Shown: positions 9,319-18,567, counted from the stretch's first letter. The stretch: 64,000 nucleotides of DNA from CADCVQ01 sp038260305 (GCA_038260305.1 JBBSNY010000009.1:62001-126000); one strand, 5' to 3'. The notes: generated by a model from the sequence alone, not told the origin. Program-made: numbers and translations.

Positions 9319-10140
9319 TCAGGCTTCGACGCGCAGGATCTCGGCCAGCGCCGCGCGCCCGACCTCGAGCTGCTCCTCGCTCGGCTCGCGCGTGCCGAGC
9401 AGCCGCTGCAACTCGTGCCCGGGGCGCCGCAACATGCCCGCGACGGCGCTGTCGTGATGGCGCTCGCTCCAGACGAAGACCTCGACGGCGATCCCGAGCG
9501 ACACGAGGCCGACCGCCGACTGCGCAACCGGGCCGGGGCGCTTCAGCGTGTGGCGCAGGAGCGCGGCGCCCGCGAGGTTCGACGCCAACAGCGGCGCCAT
9601 CAGGTGCGAGCCGCAGCGGTCGTGCTCCTTGGCGGCGTCGGCGGCGTCGGGCTTGTCGGTCTCGTAGGCCGCGATCGCCTTGTGCTCGACGCCGTGGTAC
9701 TCGGCGAGCTCGCCGCCGCGCAGGGCGACGAGGCTCGGCAGCAGCGAGACGACGGCGATCGCCGTCTCGGTGCCCATCCCGGAACGCATCGTGCCGCGCA
9801 TGACTCGCCCGCCGAGGGCGGCGGCGGCCATCGTCCCGAGCACCCGGGCGTCCTGGAAGGGCAGCTTCGCGGCGGGCAGTGCGCGCTTGACGAGCGGGAT
9901 GACGAGCATCGCCTCGCCGAGGCGCACGACGCCGCGCACGCCGGCGACCTTGTCGACGCCCTTCAGACGCGGCTTGCGCCCGGACGCCGCCTGGATCGTG
10001 CCGTCGTCGCGGCGCACGGCGGCGGCCCAATGCGTCGGGCCGTGGACGAGCAGGCCGTTGCGCAACGCCATCCCGCCGAGGCGCAGCTTCGCCGGCGAAT
10101 CGTCGGCCTTTGGATCCTGGGTCGTGGGCTGATCAGCCAC
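9319..10140 (-). CDS. DUF1385 family membrane protein
   Basis: A 273-residue protein from a GTG at 10140, whose GTGGCTGA overlaps the stop of the M20 peptidase gene. It carries the DUF1385 core: GGMALRNGLLVHGP near the start, VRGVVRLGEAM, and YHGVEHKAIAAYE, followed by CGSHLMAPLLASNL and hydrophobic helices. DUF1385 proteins (YqhQ of Bacillus) have no assigned reaction. The conserved His in HGVEHK and the membrane helices suggest a membrane-bound enzyme or binding protein, but that is inference. It is in one minus-strand run with the peptidase. Confidence 0.88.
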   Translation of the reverse strand: MADQPTTQDPKADDSPAKLRLGGMALRNGLLVHGPTHWAAAVRRDDGTIQAASGRKPRLKGVDKVAGVRGVVRLGEAMLVIPLVKRALPAAKLPFQDARVLGTMAAAALGGRVMRGTMRSGMGTETAIAVVSLLPSLVALRGGELAEYHGVEHKAIAAYETDKPDAADAAKEHDRCGSHLMAPLLASNLAGAALLRHTLKRPGPVAQSAVGLVSLGIAVEVFVWSERHHDSAVAGMLRRPGHELQRLLGTREPSEEQLEVGRAALAEILRVEA

Positions 10141-11455
10141 CGAGCATCTCCTTCGTGATGTCGCGGAAGAACGCCGCCGCGAAGCCGAGGTCGCGCACAT
10201 CGATGCGCTCGTCGGCGGAGTGGATCAGCGGCGACGTCTCGTAGAGCGTCATGTGCCGCTGCGGGAAGAAGCCGTACGCGACGCAGTCGGGGAAGTGGTT
10301 GCGAAACGTGCGCGAGTCCGTGAAGCCCGGCAGCACCGTCGGTACGACATGCGCGCCGGGGTCGTGCTCGCCGATCCAAGCGGTGATCGCGTCCATCAGC
10401 GGGGAGGCGACCGGCGACTGGTTGCCGACGACCTTCTCGGTGAAGTCGAGCCGGTAGCCGTCCTCGCCGAGCACCTCGCGGATGCGCGCCAGCGCCTGCT
10501 CCTCGCCCATCCCCGGCGGCACGCGGCAGTCGACGCGCAGCTCGGCGCTCGCCGGGATGACGTTGATCTTCGCCGAGGCGAAGATCCGCGTCGGGGCGAG
10601 CGTCACGCCGAGCAGCGGCTCGACGAGCAGCGCGAGGCCGGGGTCGCGGGCGCGCAGGCGCTCGAGCGATGATTCGACCCCGCCCGCCCCGCCGTTGGGG
10701 TCGAGGCCGAGCCCCTCGAGCAGCGCGCGCGGCCCGTCGGTCAGGTCGAAGCCCGGCTGGCGGGAGTCCATCGCCGCAAGCAGCGGCGCCATCTTCAGCA
10801 GCGCGTTGTCGCCGATCTTCGGGATCGAGGCGTGACCGGCGACGCCGTCGGTCGTCAGGCGGAAGCGAAAGACGCCCTTCTCCGCGACGCAGACGCCGTA
10901 GTAGCGCTCGCCGTCGTAGGGGAAGACGGCGCCGGCGCCCTCGTTGAGCAGGTAGTCGCAGCGCACCTTGTCGGGATGGTGCTCGCAGATCCACATCGCG
11001 CCGAGCTCGCCCCCGACCTCCTCGTCGGCGACGCTGACGACGAGCAGGTCGCCCCGCGCCGGGCGCCAGCCGTCGCGCGCAAGCGACAACGCGGCCGCGA
11101 CTTCGGCGGCCGTCTGGGACTTCATGTCCAGCGCGCCGCGGCCCCACAGGAAGCCGTCGGAGAGGTCTCCGGACCACGGGTCGTGCGACCAGTCCGCGGC
11201 GGTCGCCAGGACCGTGTCGACGTGCGACAGCAGGCACAGCGTCGGCCCGTCGGCGGTGCCACGCAGGCGCGCGACGAGGTTCGGGCGCTCGGGCGTGGAG
11301 CCGAGCAGGTCGACCTCGAAGCCGGCCGCGCGCAGGTCGGCGGCGAGCAGCTCCTGCACGAGGCGTTCGTTACCGGGCGGGTTGACGGTGTTGCAGCGGA
11401 TGAGCCGCTGGAGGAGCTCCGTGGTCTCCTGCTGCAGGTTCTCCACACAGGCCAT
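10133..11455 (-). CDS. M20-family metallopeptidase (ArgE/DapE/CPG2-like)
   Basis: A 440-residue protein. Metal and catalytic residues are recognisable: H78 and D80 in LLSHVDTV, D110 in GRGALDMK, catalytic and metal Glu pair E145-E146 in VADEEVGG, and a late His in PLIHSADERID. A dimerisation domain sits in the middle (VAGHASIPKIGDNALLK). M20 enzymes hydrolyse amide bonds of N-acyl amino acids or small peptides using zinc; the exact substrate cannot be assigned. The ATG at 11455 starts the homologous region; the in-frame extension upstream is not convincing. It is followed by the overlapping DUF1385 gene. Confidence 0.9.
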   Translation of the reverse strand: MACVENLQQETTELLQRLIRCNTVNPPGNERLVQELLAADLRAAGFEVDLLGSTPERPNLVARLRGTADGPTLCLLSHVDTVLATAADWSHDPWSGDLSDGFLWGRGALDMKSQTAAEVAAALSLARDGWRPARGDLLVVSVADEEVGGELGAMWICEHHPDKVRCDYLLNEGAGAVFPYDGERYYGVCVAEKGVFRFRLTTDGVAGHASIPKIGDNALLKMAPLLAAMDSRQPGFDLTDGPRALLEGLGLDPNGGAGGVESSLERLRARDPGLALLVEPLLGVTLAPTRIFASAKINVIPASAELRVDCRVPPGMGEEQALARIREVLGEDGYRLDFTEKVVGNQSPVASPLMDAITAWIGEHDPGAHVVPTVLPGFTDSRTFRNHFPDCVAYGFFPQRHMTLYETSPLIHSADERIDVRDLGFAAAFFRDITKEMLGG

Positions 11456-11499
11456 GCTAACCACCGGCGCGTCGCGGTCCTCGACGCCGGGCGTCGCCG

Positions 11500-12897
11500 T
11501 CACGCCTTCGGTGCGACGAGCCCCGCGCCCTCGTAGCAGGCGCGGAACTTCGCGCCGCTGAGCCGCTTGCACTCCGCCCGCAGCGCCTCGGGCGTCGGCT
11601 CGATCGCGGCGATGACGGAGCCGACGCCGGCGTAGCAGCGGTGGCGGTCGCTCGACGGGACCTTCGTGCAGAAGCGCGCCCCGCGCTCGCCGCCCGCGTC
11701 GGAGTTCACGATCTCGCGCACGACGCCGTACAGGCAGTCGGCCTCGTGCCTGACGGCGAGCCGGCAGCTCGCGAGCGCCTTCGGGGCGCTGTGGCCGGCG
11801 ATCCCGGAGACATCGCGCCCGAAGGACTCAAAGCACGTCTCGACCCAGGCCGGCTCGCTGCGGTTGCAGCCGGCCGCGGTCTTCTTCTGGTCGTAGTTCG
11901 TCGTTCGCAGGATGTTCGCCGTGACGAGGCCGTAGCACTGCGCCTTGTAGTGCTCCGCGACGGAGTCACACGGGTAGATCGGGTCGTTCTTGCGCAGGTA
12001 CTTCGACGTCACCCCGTAGGACGAGTTGAAGTTCTCCATGAAGACGCCGCCGCTGCACGAGACTTGGCCGAAGCTGCCGTTCAGGCCGTCGCAGGTGCGC
12101 AGCGCGAGCGGCATGTCATAGCCCGTGTAGATCATCAGCCCGTGTCCGAGGCCGTGCAGGCACTGGTAATGCAGGAACTGCTGGTCGCTGATCTTCGGGT
12201 CGCTGCAGAGCTGGTTCGCGACGACCGCGAGCTTGGCCGTCGGCTGGCCGAGGAAGGCACGTTCGATGATGCCGTGGTAGTAGCCCGACGCGCACACCGG
12301 CGAGCCGGCGATGAACGCCTCGGCGACGCGGTCGTGGAAGCGCGTCAGCGCCGCCGAGCCCATGCGGTGCGCGATCCGGTGGCAGTCGGCGGCGACCGCG
12401 GTGTTCGACGTCGAGTCCGTCTGCAGCAGCGCGAGCGCCTTCTTCGGACCCTCGTTGAAGGTCAGATTGCCGAACGCCTGCTCAAGGCACTCGAAGTTGC
12501 CGTCGCGGCAGTCCGCGAGGCGCTTGGAGTCGGCGCGAAACGGCGCGGCGACGGCCTTGCCCGAGGCGTTGCTTGCGCCGACGAACGCGGCGATGTTGCG
12601 CTTCTCGGTCTCCGACAGCTTGTCGGAGAAGCTCGGCATGAGGCCGCTCGGGTGCGCGAGCTGGCGCATGACCGCACCGATCGACGGGTTCACGGAGTCC
12701 AGGTCGGGCCCCTGCGTGCCGCTCGAGCCGGCGGCCTTGAACGTGTGACAGCCGTTGCAGCCCGACGACGCGAACAGCTTCTTGCCGGCGATCGGGTCGC
12801 CCTTCGCTGCGCCCTGGTCGTCGGAGCAGGCGGCCAGCGCCAGCGCGGCCACGAGGAGCAGGGCCGCGCCCGCGAGCGTCGTGCGTGCGCGCTTCAT
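11500..12897 (-). CDS. Cytochrome c lipoprotein fused to a Cys-pair tandem-repeat domain
   Basis: A 465-residue protein. Residues 1-24 are a lipoprotein signal with the lipid Cys at 24 (LAAC). A mono-heme cytochrome c domain follows: CNGCH at 47-51 and a likely axial Met at 87 (GLMPSF). From about 125 the protein holds 18 cysteines. The last five pairs are nearly periodic: C310/C321, C344/C355, C378/C388, C410/C421, C443/C454, with second cysteines 33-34 residues apart and each followed by a [YFL]-x-[GS]-like turn. An earlier part (170-255) is His-rich: CHRIAHRMG, YYHG, CLHGLGHG. The pattern suggests a disulfide-braced helical solenoid outside the membrane. I do not recognise this domain. It is divergent from rarA. 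Confidence 0.88.
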   Translation of the reverse strand: MKRARTTLAGAALLLVAALALAACSDDQGAAKGDPIAGKKLFASSGCNGCHTFKAAGSSGTQGPDLDSVNPSIGAVMRQLAHPSGLMPSFSDKLSETEKRNIAAFVGASNASGKAVAAPFRADSKRLADCRDGNFECLEQAFGNLTFNEGPKKALALLQTDSTSNTAVAADCHRIAHRMGSAALTRFHDRVAEAFIAGSPVCASGYYHGIIERAFLGQPTAKLAVVANQLCSDPKISDQQFLHYQCLHGLGHGLMIYTGYDMPLALRTCDGLNGSFGQVSCSGGVFMENFNSSYGVTSKYLRKNDPIYPCDSVAEHYKAQCYGLVTANILRTTNYDQKKTAAGCNRSEPAWVETCFESFGRDVSGIAGHSAPKALASCRLAVRHEADCLYGVVREIVNSDAGGERGARFCTKVPSSDRHRCYAGVGSVIAAIEPTPEALRAECKRLSGAKFRACYEGAGLVAPKA

Positions 12898-12988
12898 CGG
12901 GACCGAAGATAGCGACGGATGTCGCGAGCCGCGACGGTCCGCCGGGGGCGCGCCGGCGGACCGCCTGCACGGTGGCAATACTGGACAT

Positions 12989-14362
12989 ATGGAAGGTCAG
13001 CTGTTCGCACCCGACGATGGGCCGCAGCGCACGCGCACCGGCGTGCCGGCGCGTGAGGCGCCGCTCGCCGTTCGGATGCGTCCGCGCTCCGCTGACGAGG
13101 TCGTCGGCCAGCAGCATCTGCTCGGCGAGGGCACGGCCCTGCGCCGCGCGCTCGAGACCGGCCGCCCGCACTCGATGATCCTCTACGGCCCGCCCGGGAC
13201 GGGCAAGACGACGCTCGCGCGCCTGGTTGCGGTGACCGCCAAGGCCGCCTTCGAGGAGCTGTCCGCCGTCGAGGCGGGGCGCGCCGAGGTGCGCAAGGTG
13301 CTCGAGCGTGCCGCGCACCGCCGCAAGGCGACCGGCGAGCCCACGATCTTCTTCCTCGACGAGATCCACCGCTTCAACAAGGCCCAGCAGGACACGCTGC
13401 TGCCGGCCGTCGAGGAGGGCCTCGTGACGCTGATCGGGGCGACGACGGAGAACCCGTACTTCGAGGTCAACGGAGCCCTGTTGTCGCGCTCGCAGGTCTA
13501 TGAGCTGCAGTCGCTGCGCGCCGACGACGTCGAGCTGCTGCTGCGCCGCGCACTCGAGCGCGGCGAGCTCGACGGGTGCAGCGCCGAGGACGACGCGCTC
13601 GCGTTCCTCGCCGATCGCGCCGGCGGCGACGCGCGCACGGCGCTCGCCGCGCTCGAGCTCGCCGCGGCGACGGCCGCCGGCGGGCGCGTGACGATGGCGG
13701 CGGCGGAGGACGCACTGCAGCGCCACGCCGTGCGCTACGACAAGGGCGGCGACCAGCACTACGACCTCATCTCGGCGTGGATCAAGGCCGCGCGCGCGTC
13801 GGATCCCGACGCCGCGCTCTATTACCTCGCGGTCATGCTCGAGGGCGGCGAGGACCCGCGCTTCATCGTCCGGCGGATGATCATCTTCGCCTCCGAGGAC
13901 GTCGGCAACGCCGACCCGCAGGCCCTGTCGGTCGCGACCGCCGCCGCCGCCGCCGTCCAGCATGTCGGCCTGCCGGAGTGCGAGTTCGCCCTCTCGCAGG
14001 CGACGATCTACCTCGCGCTCGCGCCGAAGTCCAAGCAGGCCGCGAAGGCGATCTGGGCAGCCCGCGCCCACGTCCGCGATCACGGCGCCGCCGGCCCGCC
14101 GCCGTGGCTGCAATCAAGCGGCTACGCGGCCGCGGCGAAGCTCGGGCGCGGCGTCGACTACGACGACCCGCATCGCCATCCCGGCCACCTCACGAGGCAG
14201 GACGTCATGCCGCAGGAGCTGTCGGGCACGCGCTTCTACGCGCCCGACGAGCAGGAGGCCGCGCTGCGCGAGCGCCACGAGCAGATCCGCACTGCGCGCG
14301 GCCTCGACCGCGATCGGCCGCCCTCGGCGGCGCGCGACCTCGGCGGCGCTCAGCCCGACTGA
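12989..14362 (+). CDS. rarA: Replication-associated recombination protein RarA (MgsA)
   Basis: A 457-residue AAA+ ATPase of the RarA/MgsA/WHIP family. Walker A GPPGTGKT is at 67-74 and Walker B DEIH at 124-127, followed by the family stretch HRFNKAQQDTLLPAVEEG and IGATTENPYFEVN. The C-terminal region has FIVRRMIIFASEDVGNADP and YLALAPKSKQA, both diagnostic. RarA acts at stalled replication forks and on recombination intermediates. The ATG at 12989 starts homology; a short upstream in-frame extension into the intergenic region is not used. It has 91 bases of divergent intergenic DNA to the cytochrome gene, and its 3' end overlaps that of the TolB-like gene by 13 bases, tail to tail. Confidence 0.93.
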   Translation: MEGQLFAPDDGPQRTRTGVPAREAPLAVRMRPRSADEVVGQQHLLGEGTALRRALETGRPHSMILYGPPGTGKTTLARLVAVTAKAAFEELSAVEAGRAEVRKVLERAAHRRKATGEPTIFFLDEIHRFNKAQQDTLLPAVEEGLVTLIGATTENPYFEVNGALLSRSQVYELQSLRADDVELLLRRALERGELDGCSAEDDALAFLADRAGGDARTALAALELAAATAAGGRVTMAAAEDALQRHAVRYDKGGDQHYDLISAWIKAARASDPDAALYYLAVMLEGGEDPRFIVRRMIIFASEDVGNADPQALSVATAAAAAVQHVGLPECEFALSQATIYLALAPKSKQAAKAIWAARAHVRDHGAAGPPPWLQSSGYAAAAKLGRGVDYDDPHRHPGHLTRQDVMPQELSGTRFYAPDEQEAALRERHEQIRTARGLDRDRPPSAARDLGGAQPD

Positions 14363-15570
14363 TCGAGGAACGCGACGAGCTGGCTGCGGCCGGCCTCGCG
14401 CCTGGTCATGACGACCCGGCTCGTCCCGCCGAAGTCCTTGCGCTTGACCGTGAAGGCGCTGATTCGCCGCGGGCGGCCGCTCAACGTCCAGCGCCGCGCG
14501 AGCGACAGCACGCGCTCACAGCGCAGGCCGACGCCGCGGGCGCGGACGTCGCGGGCGCCGGCCCCGGTCTTGACCGCGTCGCCGCAGCGGCGCGCGGTCC
14601 TCGGCGCCGCGATCGCCTGCCAGTCGGGCGATTCGTCGAGGCCGGGGTAGTCCGTGAGCTTGCGCAGGTACGTCCCGTTCGAGGTCATGACGGTGATGTC
14701 CTCGTGCGTGTTGTCGAGGCCGCTGGAGTACGCGAGGTAGCGCCCGCCGTCCGGCGACCACGCCGGCCCCTCGTCACGGATCGCGTTGTGCGTGAGCTGG
14801 CGCACGTCGCTGCCGTCGGCGGCCATCGTCCAGATCTCGAGGTCGCCCTCGGGATTGCCGCCGGCGATGTTCGCGTCGCTCTCGAACGCGATCCGGCGGC
14901 CGTCGGGGCGCCATGCCGGCGCCGAGTCGAACGTGCCCGGCATGTCGAACAGCGTCGTCAGGCCGCTGCCGTCGCGGTTGACGGTGAAGATCCCGCGATC
15001 GGTATCGCCGGTCGGTGACAGCATCGCCGTGAAGAGGATCTTCGACGCGTCCGGTGACCACGTCGGATAGAGCGGCGAGTGTGGCGGCTGGTACCGCAGG
15101 AACGGGCTCGCACCGAGCGCGCTCATCTGCCAGATGCTGGAGCTCGCAGCGGTCGGGCCGCTGCGCCGGAAGAGGATGTTGCGGCCGTTCGGAAACCACG
15201 CCGGCTGGCTCGACGCCTGCCCGTCGGGCGTCGTCGTGAGTTGGCGGTAGCCGCGGCCGTTCGCACCGATCCGTGCGACCTCGAAGTTCGTCTTCTGGCC
15301 CGGCTTACGGATCGAGTAGGCGATCTCCGTGCCGCCCGGCGACCAGTCGGGCTGGCGGTCGGCCTCGGGGCTCGTCGTGATCCGGCGCACGTCGCTGCCG
15401 TCGGCGTTCACCGTGAAGATGTCGCCGCTCAGCGAGGGCGGGGTCCGGTAGCTGCCGAACGCGATCCGCCCGTCGAAGACATCGGCGCCGGCGGGCGCGG
15501 CGGCAAAGGCCGCGACCCCCGCGAGGAGGGCGGCGCCCAAGCTCAGGCGCGGGATGAGCGTGCCTCGCAC
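14350..15570 (-). CDS. Secreted TolB/PD40-type beta-propeller protein
   Basis: A 406-residue protein with a signal peptide (LSLGAALLAGVAAFAAAPAGA) followed by at least five PD40 blades, each with the pattern IFTVNADGSDVRRIT..PDWSPGG: for example residues near 50, 95, 150, 200, 245 and 290. The C-terminal 75 residues leave the propeller and contain a short Cys-linked basic domain. PD40 propellers bind proteins or peptidoglycan-associated partners; the role here is unknown. It is divergent from the aldehyde dehydrogenase-like gene with only 22 bases between their starts, so promoters must overlap coding or be very compact. Confidence 0.85.
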   Translation of the reverse strand: MRGTLIPRLSLGAALLAGVAAFAAAPAGADVFDGRIAFGSYRTPPSLSGDIFTVNADGSDVRRITTSPEADRQPDWSPGGTEIAYSIRKPGQKTNFEVARIGANGRGYRQLTTTPDGQASSQPAWFPNGRNILFRRSGPTAASSSIWQMSALGASPFLRYQPPHSPLYPTWSPDASKILFTAMLSPTGDTDRGIFTVNRDGSGLTTLFDMPGTFDSAPAWRPDGRRIAFESDANIAGGNPEGDLEIWTMAADGSDVRQLTHNAIRDEGPAWSPDGGRYLAYSSGLDNTHEDITVMTSNGTYLRKLTDYPGLDESPDWQAIAAPRTARRCGDAVKTGAGARDVRARGVGLRCERVLSLARRWTLSGRPRRISAFTVKRKDFGGTSRVVMTRREAGRSQLVAFLDQSG

Positions 15571-15592
15571 GTGCCCAGCATAAGCTCATGGC

Positions 15593-17179
15593 ATGGCCCC
15601 TGCTACAGCCCGGATCGAGGCCGTCAGCCCGATCGACGGCGCGTCGCTGGGCTCCGTGCAGGCGACCGAGCCGGACGCGGTCGGGGCCGCCGTCGCCGAG
15701 GCCGCCGAGGTCCAGCGGCTCTGGGCGGTACTACGCCTGTCAGACCGCGCGCGCTACATGACGCGCGCCGCGCAGGCGGTCATCGACGAGTGGGACGAGC
15801 TCGTGCGCGTGCTCGTCGCCGAGCAGGGCCGGCCGCTTGCCGAGGTCCAGACGATGGAGCTGCTGCCCGCGGTGGAGACGCTGCAGTGGCTGGCGGAGTC
15901 CGGCCCGCGCGTGCTCGCGCCCGAGCGGATCGGCCTCGCGCGCTCGCTGCAACCGGTCAAGCGCGCGCGGCTGACGTTCGAGCCGCTCGGCGTCGTCGCC
16001 GTCCTGACGCCCGGCGCGGAGCCGTTCGCGACCCCGCTCGGCGACGTCGCCGTCGCGCTCATCGGCGGCAACGGCGTCGTCCTGCACCCGTCGCCGCTGG
16101 CGGCGCTCGCGGCCGAGCGGATCGCCCGCGTCTTCGTCCGAGCGGGCCTCCCGGAGGGGCTGCTGCAGGTCGTCCACGGGGACGCCGCCACGGCCCGCGC
16201 GCTCGTCTCCGCGCCGGAGATCGCGCACGTCCGCTTCACCGGCTCCTCGCAGGCCGGTCGCGACGTCGGCGAGGCCTGCGCGCGCGAGCTCAAGCGCTCG
16301 ACGATCGAGGTCGGCGGCAAGGACGCGATGCTCGTGCTCGCCGACGCGAACATCCCGCGCGCGATCGCGGGGGCCCTGTGGGGCGCGTTCGCGAACGCCG
16401 GCCAGTCGGGCGGCTCGCTGGCCCGCGCCTACGTCCTGCGTGAGCGCGCCGATCGCTTCTTGGCGGGGATCGTCGCGGGTGCGCAGGCGCTGCAGGTCGG
16501 CCACCCGGCGGACCCGAACACGGCAGTCGGCCCGCTGCTGGCCGCCGATCGCTCGGCGCGCCTCGTCGAGCTCATCGACGAGGCCATCGCCGCCGGGGCC
16601 ACGCTGCACTGCGGCGGTCCGCGGCGCATCGGCGAGCTGTCAGGCGCGTTCTTCGCGCCCGCGGTCCTGACCGGCGTGCCCGCCGATGCGCGGCTGCTGT
16701 CCGAGGACGCGCCCGGCCCGTGGCTGGCGATCGAGGCCGTCGACTCGGAGTCCGAGGGCATCGCGCGCTGCAACGCCGGCCTCGGCGGCCTCGGCGCGTC
16801 GGTCTGGACGAGCGACCAGCACAAGGGCGCGCGCGTCGCCCGCGAGATCCGTGCCGGGATGGTCTGGATGAACGACCACGTCGTCTCGCGCGGCGAGCCG
16901 CAACTGCCGTGGGGCGCCGTCCACGGCGCCGGCATCGGCCGTGCCCGCGGCGCCGTCGCGCTGCGCGCCTCGGTCGAGCCGAAGCTCGTGACATGGGATC
17001 CGCCGGCCGGGCGGATGGCGTGGTGGCATCCCTACGACGTCGCGCTCGTCGACGGCTGGCGCGCGCTCGCCCGCATTCGGTCGGTGCGCGACGCCGATCG
17101 CGAGCTCGGCTGGCGCAGCGGCTACAAGCCGCTCGCCAAGGTGGCGGCGCGCTCGCTGCGCGCGGCGCGCCGGCGCTGA
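15593..17179 (+). CDS. Aldehyde dehydrogenase superfamily protein lacking the catalytic cysteine
   Basis: A 528-residue ALDH-fold protein. The NAD-fold signature VRFTGSSQAGRDVG (214-226) and the general-base Glu E239 in EVGGKD are present. Exactly 34 residues later, where family members have the nucleophile in GQxC, this protein reads GQSGGS (270-275), so the cysteine is replaced by Gly273. The NPxNFP segment is also altered to TPGAEPFATP. Without the Cys, aldehyde oxidation by the normal covalent route is not expected. A C-terminal extension of about 60 residues (WWHPYDVALVDGW, then a basic end) is not typical. It may be a binding or regulatory paralogue or have a different chemistry. Confidence 0.85.
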   Translation: MAPATARIEAVSPIDGASLGSVQATEPDAVGAAVAEAAEVQRLWAVLRLSDRARYMTRAAQAVIDEWDELVRVLVAEQGRPLAEVQTMELLPAVETLQWLAESGPRVLAPERIGLARSLQPVKRARLTFEPLGVVAVLTPGAEPFATPLGDVAVALIGGNGVVLHPSPLAALAAERIARVFVRAGLPEGLLQVVHGDAATARALVSAPEIAHVRFTGSSQAGRDVGEACARELKRSTIEVGGKDAMLVLADANIPRAIAGALWGAFANAGQSGGSLARAYVLRERADRFLAGIVAGAQALQVGHPADPNTAVGPLLAADRSARLVELIDEAIAAGATLHCGGPRRIGELSGAFFAPAVLTGVPADARLLSEDAPGPWLAIEAVDSESEGIARCNAGLGGLGASVWTSDQHKGARVAREIRAGMVWMNDHVVSRGEPQLPWGAVHGAGIGRARGAVALRASVEPKLVTWDPPAGRMAWWHPYDVALVDGWRALARIRSVRDADRELGWRSGYKPLAKVAARSLRAARRR

Positions 17180-17222
17180 CGACCCCCGGACCGCGAGCGC
17201 GCCGGCGCTGAGCGCCCCCGGA
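17165..17222. repeat. Imperfect 26-bp direct repeat spanning the ALDH-like stop codon
   Basis: The sequence GCGCGCCGGCGCTGA followed by a CCCCCGGA block occurs at 17165-17190 and again at 17197-17222 with three mismatches. The first copy contains the stop codon of the ALDH-like gene. It looks like a small local duplication. Confidence 0.6.
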
Positions 17223-17439
17223 CGGCGCGCCCGCCGGCGGCGATGGCGCGCCCGCGGCGCGGGTGCGCGATGATCCAATCCCGTCCTCGCCAACGCATGA
17301 ACGGGAACCTTCCCGCTTAGCGCGGGAGCAGGACCGCCTCCGGATCGCCCGCGGCGCGCATCGCGATCCCGGCGCTGAAAGCAGCTTGGAGCAGCGTTGT
17401 CGTGCGCCGACTTCCTCTCCAGACTGGGACCCCCTTGTC
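17180..17439. other. Intergenic region before the desaturase gene, with a short hairpin
   Basis: This 260-base stretch has no convincing gene. Besides the direct repeat at its left end it holds TCCCGC-TTAGC-GCGGGA at 17311-17327, a 6-bp stem with a 5-base loop, about 110 bases before the desaturase start. It could be a leader structure or part of a regulatory site. Confidence 0.5.
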
Positions 17440-18501
17440 ATGCGTGACAGCAGTGCCCTGCGGCACCTGACGGACCACGACCTCGAGGCGATTGCGCGTG
17501 AGTTCGACGCCATTCACCGCGCGGTGCGGGACGATCTCGGCGAGGACGACGCGCGCTACATCCGCCGCATGATCGCGCTGCAACGCGGGCTTGACGCCAC
17601 AGGGCGGGCGCTGTTGACCGACGCTCGCTACCCACCGGCGCTGGTGGCCGGTATCGCGCTGCTGTCGGTCGCGAAGATCCTCGACCACATGGAGATCGGC
17701 CACAGCGTCATGCACGGCCAGTGGGACTGGCTGGACGATCCCCGCGTCAACTCGTCGAGCTGGGAATGGGATGCGGTCTCGACCGCGGCGTCGTGGAAGC
17801 GCGCGCACAACTACCAGCACCACAAGTACACGAACGTGCTCGGGCTCGATCGCGACATCGGGTATTCGGCGATCCGGATCGACCCCAACCAGCCATGGCA
17901 TCCGGTGTTTCTCCTGCAACCGCTCTACACGATCGCGATGGCGGCGACGTTCGATTGGGCGATCGCGATCTTCGACCTCGAGCTCGACGCCGTGCGGCGC
18001 GGCAGCAAGCCGTGGGCGAAGTGCAAGCCCGAGCTCAAGGCCCTGGCTCGCAAGGCGACCCGCCAGCTCACGAAGGACTTCGTCGTCGCGCCGGCGCGCT
18101 GCGGGCAGTCGGCGCGCCAAGCGCTGCTCGGGGTCATCGCCGCGAACGTCCTGCGCAACGTCTGGCTGCAGACGATCGTCTTCTGCGGCCACTTCCCCGA
18201 GGGCGCGGAGATCTTCACCGAGGCGCAGGTCGAGAACGAGACGCGCGGCGCGCGCTACGTCCGCCAGCTGCTCGGCTCCTGCAACCTCGACGGCCGCTTC
18301 CCGTTTCATGTCATGACCGGGCACCTGAGCTACCAGATCGAGCACCACCTCTTCCCCGCCGTCCCGAACAACCGCTACGCCGAGCTGGCGCCGCGAGTGC
18401 GCGCGGTCTGCGAGCGCTACGGCCTGCCCTACACGAGCGGGCCGCTGGGCCGCCAGTGGGGGTCGGCGATGAGGAAGGTCCTGCGCTTCGCCCTGCCGTG
18501 A
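17440..18501 (+). CDS. Membrane fatty acid desaturase
   Basis: A 353-residue protein with the three His boxes of membrane di-iron desaturases: HSVMH (88-92), HNYQHH (123-128) and HLSYQIEHH (295-303). Hydrophobic segments lie near 65-85, 155-180 and 228-250. The QIEHH form with Gln in place of the first His is typical of front-end or linoleoyl-CoA-type desaturases. It would introduce a double bond into a lipid acyl chain using O2 and an external electron donor. No ferredoxin or reductase gene lies next to it. The ATG at 17440 fits the homologous start; there is no strong ribosome site. Confidence 0.9.
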   Translation: MRDSSALRHLTDHDLEAIAREFDAIHRAVRDDLGEDDARYIRRMIALQRGLDATGRALLTDARYPPALVAGIALLSVAKILDHMEIGHSVMHGQWDWLDDPRVNSSSWEWDAVSTAASWKRAHNYQHHKYTNVLGLDRDIGYSAIRIDPNQPWHPVFLLQPLYTIAMAATFDWAIAIFDLELDAVRRGSKPWAKCKPELKALARKATRQLTKDFVVAPARCGQSARQALLGVIAANVLRNVWLQTIVFCGHFPEGAEIFTEAQVENETRGARYVRQLLGSCNLDGRFPFHVMTGHLSYQIEHHLFPAVPNNRYAELAPRVRAVCERYGLPYTSGPLGRQWGSAMRKVLRFALP

Positions 18502-18567
18502 TCCCAAGCGGCGCTCCCGGCCTATGCGACGCCGCGTGCCCGTGCCCCGGCGCCGCCCGGTTGCGTG

